From JAGPUQ01 sp036961295 (GTDB taxonomy: Bacteria > Pseudomonadota > Gammaproteobacteria > Pseudomonadales > Porticoccaceae): DNA of 13,636 nt. Below the pieces are notes generated by a model. That model was given only the letters and a program-made list of their open reading frames with translations, was not told the origin of the DNA and did not search any database. The stretch lies in assembly GCA_036961295.1 (NCBI GenBank), contig JBALVX010000005.1, positions 1-13,636 of the forward strand. The letters are read 5' to 3'. Position numbers and translations under genes: made by a program. Positions 9,427 through 13,636 of the stretch are shown here, piece by piece; position 1 is the first letter of the stretch, and every line of letters begins with the position of its first letter.

Positions 9427-12400
9427 ATGGGATCGTTTAATACCAAACAGGGTATGGAAAAACTGGCCACAGGGCGCGCAGTAGAGCTTTTTGAGCGCAG
9501 CCCGCTCAGCATCGCCGTGCGCGGGGTGTTATTTGCCTCCTCGGCAACGACTGCGATGCTGTTGCCGGGCATGGCCCTGGGTGCTCCCCTGCCGGCTAAT
9601 TGTGTGCAAACCAATCTTGAGACCGTGACCTGTATCGGTGCGGTGACGGATAATGTCATTCCAGACCCGATTAACGATTTAACCGTGGTGATTGGTGACG
9701 CGCTGGATCCTGATGCCACTACCCTTGACCTGACCACCTACTCCGCGACGGGCCCAGGGGTGGTTGCCCAGTCCTACAACGCCATTGGCGATGCCACGGT
9801 GATTAACAACTCCGCCATTACCACGTATTACGGGGATGGCGTCGTCGTTTACGCCGGTGCCGATGCCACCATTGAGAACAATGGTTCTGTCAATGCCTAC
9901 CACTGGGAAGTGGATGGGCTCCTGGCGTCCTCGGAGAATGGCAACGCGGTAGTGACCAACAATGGTTCTGTTACAGCAGAAGGTGCGTGGGCCAACGGGA
10001 TAGGTGCTTATTCTCAAAACAACGATGCCTACGTCTACAACAACGGTGATATTACCGTCTACGCAGGCAGCGGAGGCACCGGTATCTGGGCCGGCTCTCG
10101 ATACGAAGATGCCACGGTAGTGGTTGCTGAGGGCTCCTCGGTGACGGTCGATGCCTGGAAATATGCAACGGGTGTGGCCGTGGGAGCGGGTACCGACTCG
10201 CCCAATGATTATGCGACTGCTAGCATCGCCGGGACAGTCGATGTGACTGCTAAGTATGAGGCGATGGGAGTATGGGCGGGCGGATCAGACGTCGATATTG
10301 ATATCACCTCCACCGGTTCGGTGAGCGCAACAGCGGGCAATGCTTATGCCGGCTGGGCAGAAGCCACGGGTATTTACACCGAGATGGGTGTTCAGGATTA
10401 CGCCATTGTTGATATTGCGGTGGATGGCTCGGTAGTAGCCGAAGCGACCGCCCTCTACTACGCTAATGCCACTGGTGTTGGTGTCAAGGGCACATTTTAT
10501 AACGAAGGTTACAGCGAGTGGTTTGCTGCCGACAGCATTGATGTCAGTAATACCAGCGCTAATTCGATCACGGCCACGGCGACGGTACTGGGCGCCTACG
10601 GCGAGGCGCTTGCCACAGGCATTGACCTCGAAGGTGGCAAGTACACCGCGATTGATGTCTATAACAGTGGCGCGGTAACCGCTACTGCTACTGCCGGCAC
10701 GGTCTATGATGAGGCCTTTGCCAGTGATGCCTATGCCGAAGGTATTGTGGTTACCAATAAATACTCAGAAGGCGGTCCGATCAACATCACCAATGCCTAT
10801 GGGGGCACGGTCACGGCCGATGCCACCACCTATGGTGGCTGGGGTGATGCGCGCGCCATTGGTGTTAATGTCTGGAACACGTATGGACAGACCGATATTG
10901 TCAACGACGGTGCGGTCAACGCTACGGCCACTGCCCACCTGGACGATGCCTATGCGGTTGGTATTAGTGCCTGGTCGGTATATGAGGATATCGATATTAC
11001 CGGCACCACGGGCATAGTCGATGCTGAGGCCACGGCTTATCAGGAAGCCGATGTCACCGGTATTAATGCCTTTGCCTTGGGGGGTGAGGTTTATATTACG
11101 GGTCAGGCTGCTACAGCGGATGCCTCTTCTGTTACAGCTTATGCCGAGGCCACCGGTATTGGTGCGTACGCAGGATGGTTGGGTGATGGCGATGTCACGA
11201 TCAAATATTCTTCCGGCGATGCCACTGCCGCGGGTTACGCGGCAGGTGCCACCGGGATTGATGCAGAGAGCAAGTATGGCGGTGTCTGGATAAGCGAGTC
11301 ATCTGCATCGGCTGATGCGCAGGCGTATGGCGAGTGGGCGAGCGCGGACGCAACGGGTATTGCGGCCACTGGTGGTGAAGGCGTTGTTATCTGGGGTGAT
11401 TATACCTCGGTAACGGCCACCGCCACCGCGCAGTACGGCACGGCCAGTGCCACCGGCATTGAAGCCTACAGCTATGGATGGGGCTATGTTGGAGTGGGTG
11501 AAGGCTCTACGGTGGATGCCGAGGCCAGTAGCTATGGGTACGCGGATGCCACCGGCATCGATTTGGCAGCCTATAATGAGGGTGCCTTCGTGGGGATTGA
11601 AGGCAGCGTTACCGCAACAGCAGATTCCGTTGATTATAGTGCCACCGCAGTGGGTGTTGCAGCGCGAAGCGTCTATGGTGAAGCCTATGTTGAGGGCAAA
11701 TATAGTACCGGCAGCGTTGAAGCGACGGCGACCGGTTATTTCAGTGCTGCTGCGATCGGTGTCAGTGCGTACGCCTACGGTGCGGCAAGGGCTAGTAACC
11801 TGACCGTGGATGCAGAGGCGACGGCAACGTATGACTGGGGTAGCGCTTCGGCTACGGGTGTGGACGTTTACAGTAGTAACTGGGGCGCTTCTGCGTCTTA
11901 TGTTGATGCGAGTGCCACCGCGACTGCGGGTTACGCAAATGCTCGGGGGATTTCAGTCAACTCTAACTGGTACGCCGGAGTGAGTGATTCTTACGGTGCG
12001 GCGACCGCGACCTCCACTGCCGCTTATACCTGGGCGGGTGCTACGGGTATTCAGGTGGCAGCGGATAGCGATGTCTGGGTTTCTTACTCTGATGGTGTTG
12101 CGATCGCCGAGGGTGACTATGCAGGTGCCTATGGCATCGACGTCGAGAGTTGGGACGATAATGTTTATATCGAAGGCTCCACGGGTACTGCGACCGCGAC
12201 TGCGACTGGAAAATGGGGTAGCGCCTCTGCTGCGGGTATTTATGTCTATGCCGAGGACAGTATCACCATTGCAAATTCAAGCGGTGATGCCGAGGCGATC
12301 ACGACGAGCGCTTACGGTGGTGGGTGGGCGGGTGCCGTCGGCGTCAGTGCTTATTCCGAGCTGGGCGATGTCACGATGGACAATGTAGCGGGCACCGCAA

Positions 12401-13636
12401 ACGCTACGGCGAGCGGTGGATACAGTATGTCCGCCGATGCTACCGGCATTGAAGTTTATAGTGAGAACGGCGATATCAGTATTGTGGGCGCATCGGCCAC
12501 AGCCGAGGCCAGCGCGACCAGCACCGATGCTTATGCCGGGGCGAGCGCTGAGGCGACCGGCATTTATGCTGAAGCGCGCTACGATGTGTCAGTAGTGGTC
12601 GGAGCTGCCGATGTGGTGTCGGCCATGGCAACGGTTAATAGCGATTATGGTGAGGCTATTGCAGTGGGCGTTTATGCCGAGTCTAGCGACGGCGTAGCGG
12701 CATTCTCTAACGCCGGCTCCATCAGTGCCGATGCCAGTGTCAGCGGCTATGGTTGGGGCGTCGCCATTGGTGCCGATATTAACGGCTATACGGCCAATGC
12801 CAACAATGCGGGCGATATTACCGCGACGGCGAGCGGCGATGGTGCCTGGGCTGTGGGCCTGGATGTATCGGGTTATAACTCTAACACCTACGACGTGTAT
12901 GGCGAGGTGAGCGGTACCGGGCCATTAACGGTGAGCAACAGTGGTGGTATCTACGCCACGGCTGCGGCGGATGGTGTGAAATATGGCGCGGGAGCGACCG
13001 GCATTAATGTCAACTCCTGGGATGGCGACGTCGTCGTGACTAACGCGGAGAGCGGCGTGATCGTCGCCGATGCTACAACGACAGGTGCATACAGTGAGGC
13101 CTTCTCGGCCGCAGTGTCTGTAAGTAACCGGTACGGTGATTACACCACGATTGTTAACGACGGCACGATAACGGCCACGGCTAGCGGTGATTACGCCAAT
13201 GCCTACGCGGTGTACGTTGAGGGTGGGTCGGATGTGACTATTCTGAATTATGGCACCATGACTGGCGCGATCTCCACCGGTTGGGGCGAGGACTTCGTCG
13301 GTAACTACTCGGGTAATACCTGGAACGCCACGGGCGACAGTTATTTAGGCGATGGTGACGATGTGGTCTACAACGCGACGACCGGCCGTATCGTAATGAC
13401 CGATGCCACCATTGATCTGGGTGCCTCTGGTGATGTTGGCAACCAGTTTAATAACCAGGGTGTGCTGGAAGCCTTTGGCGACAACACCATCAGGATGGGT
13501 GACACCTACGTCTCTTACGCCTATGTTGAGGCGGGCGCCGAGTACAGCGCTAACAAATACGCCTTTAACAACACCGATGGCACCATTAGCATGATCAATG
13601 GCGAGGTGGGCGACTCGCTCACCCTGATTGGTGATT
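9427..13636 (+). CDS. Giant repetitive secreted protein, probable autotransporter adhesin passenger (3' end beyond window)
   Basis: The frame from ATG 9427 stays open for 1403 codons to the window edge. GGAG (9414-9417) precedes the start by 9 nt, and an in-frame TAG lies at 9418-9420. A 27-residue N-extension leads into a hydrophobic signal segment (about 28-53), with likely cleavage at LGA/PL after residue 53. A Cys pair follows (C59, C69; NCVQTNLETVTCIG), as in many autotransporter passengers. No further Cys codon was seen. From about residue 120 the protein is built of degenerate units with an A-T-G-I/V core, acidic, rich in Ala, Gly, Thr, Ser and Tyr, with only about 20 Lys plus Arg. Core motifs recur every 33-35 residues, about 30 times from 10159 to 13207. 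The pattern GDVTI-NSGTITATA suggests a beta-helix. The last 120 residues (FGDNTIRMGD, FNNTDGTISMINGEVGDSLTLIGD) resemble the region preceding AidA-type barrels. The barrel itself is not in view, so the secretion route is inferred. A likely role is surface adhesion or biofilm. Confidence 0.9.
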   Translation, partial: MGSFNTKQGMEKLATGRAVELFERSPLSIAVRGVLFASSATTAMLLPGMALGAPLPANCVQTNLETVTCIGAVTDNVIPDPINDLTVVIGDALDPDATTLDLTTYSATGPGVVAQSYNAIGDATVINNSAITTYYGDGVVVYAGADATIENNGSVNAYHWEVDGLLASSENGNAVVTNNGSVTAEGAWANGIGAYSQNNDAYVYNNGDITVYAGSGGTGIWAGSRYEDATVVVAEGSSVTVDAWKYATGVAVGAGTDSPNDYATASIAGTVDVTAKYEAMGVWAGGSDVDIDITSTGSVSATAGNAYAGWAEATGIYTEMGVQDYAIVDIAVDGSVVAEATALYYANATGVGVKGTFYNEGYSEWFAADSIDVSNTSANSITATATVLGAYGEALATGIDLEGGKYTAIDVYNSGAVTATATAGTVYDEAFASDAYAEGIVVTNKYSEGGPINITNAYGGTVTADATTYGGWGDARAIGVNVWNTYGQTDIVNDGAVNATATAHLDDAYAVGISAWSVYEDIDITGTTGIVDAEATAYQEADVTGINAFALGGEVYITGQAATADASSVTAYAEATGIGAYAGWLGDGDVTIKYSSGDATAAGYAAGATGIDAESKYGGVWISESSASADAQAYGEWASADATGIAATGGEGVVIWGDYTSVTATATAQYGTASATGIEAYSYGWGYVGVGEGSTVDAEASSYGYADATGIDLAAYNEGAFVGIEGSVTATADSVDYSATAVGVAARSVYGEAYVEGKYSTGSVEATATGYFSAAAIGVSAYAYGAARASNLTVDAEATATYDWGSASATGVDVYSSNWGASASYVDASATATAGYANARGISVNSNWYAGVSDSYGAATATSTAAYTWAGATGIQVAADSDVWVSYSDGVAIAEGDYAGAYGIDVESWDDNVYIEGSTGTATATATGKWGSASAAGIYVYAEDSITIANSSGDAEAITTSAYGGGWAGAVGVSAYSELGDVTMDNVAGTANATASGGYSMSADATGIEVYSENGDISIVGASATAEASATSTDAYAGASAEATGIYAEARYDVSVVVGAADVVSAMATVNSDYGEAIAVGVYAESSDGVAAFSNAGSISADASVSGYGWGVAIGADINGYTANANNAGDITATASGDGAWAVGLDVSGYNSNTYDVYGEVSGTGPLTVSNSGGIYATAAADGVKYGAGATGINVNSWDGDVVVTNAESGVIVADATTTGAYSEAFSAAVSVSNRYGDYTTIVNDGTITATASGDYANAYAVYVEGGSDVTILNYGTMTGAISTGWGEDFVGNYSGNTWNATGDSYLGDGDDVVYNATTGRIVMTDATIDLGASGDVGNQFNNQGVLEAFGDNTIRMGDTYVSYAYVEAGAEYSANKYAFNNTDGTISMINGEVGDSLTLIGD

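Noticed and set aside
9234..10017. Minus-strand frames of 167 and 112 codons opposite the adhesin N-terminus
   Set aside because: They are antisense to the signal peptide and first repeats of the long plus-strand frame, with no family resemblance.
10466..13594. Series of plus-strand frames of 60-134 codons rich in Met, Pro, Arg and Leu
   Set aside because: All are in another phase of the continuous 9427 frame; their composition is the out-of-phase reading of GCC/ACC/GGC/GAT repeat codons.

Overview
The window holds the distal part of a ribosomal RNA operon followed by a short accessory region. The organism is very probably a gammaproteobacterium: the 16S tail, the tRNA-Ile(GAU)/tRNA-Ala(UGC) spacer, the near-E. 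coli length of the 23S rRNA (about 2903 nt) and the 5S sequence all fit that class. A marine or environmental lineage (Cellvibrionales or Alteromonadales-like) is a guess from the accessory genes. Genus and species cannot be fixed from this window.

Layout. 1-159 is the 3' end of 16S rRNA. The internal spacer (160-875) carries tRNA-Ile and tRNA-Ala, then a perfect 16-bp hairpin followed by a boxA-like antitermination site. 23S rRNA (876-3778) is bracketed by long inverted repeats that form its processing stalk. A short terminator-like hairpin lies in the 23S-5S spacer. 5S rRNA (about 3938-4057) is followed at once by a strong intrinsic terminator. Just beyond the terminator is a fragment resembling the 5S 3' end.

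After the rRNA operon, a minus-strand gene encodes a PaaK/CapK-type adenylate-forming enzyme (4278-5453). Divergent from it are two plus-strand genes, perhaps an operon: a polytopic permease resembling the DUF318/ArsP_1 group (5595-6731) and an exported CRTAC1-type protein with FG-GAP/VCBS calcium-binding repeats and an ASPIC/UnbV C-terminus (6827-8842). The latter has an unusual insert with three evenly spaced cysteine pairs.

A 584-bp intergenic stretch follows. It contains seven perfect copies of an 8-bp repeat, a candidate promoter, an A-rich leader and a 15-bp tandem duplication. From 9427 to the window edge runs an uninterrupted reading frame of 1403 codons with no stop inside the window. 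It encodes a secreted, very acidic, Ala/Gly/Thr/Tyr-rich repetitive protein with about 30 or more units of roughly 33-35 residues, centred on an A-T-G-I/V motif. It looks like the passenger of a large type V autotransporter adhesin whose beta-barrel would lie beyond the window.

The clearest candidates for something little described are this giant repeat protein, the cysteine-pair insert in the CRTAC1-type protein, and the permease/CRTAC1/adenylating-enzyme neighbourhood. No defence system, CRISPR array, insertion sequence or integrase was seen.
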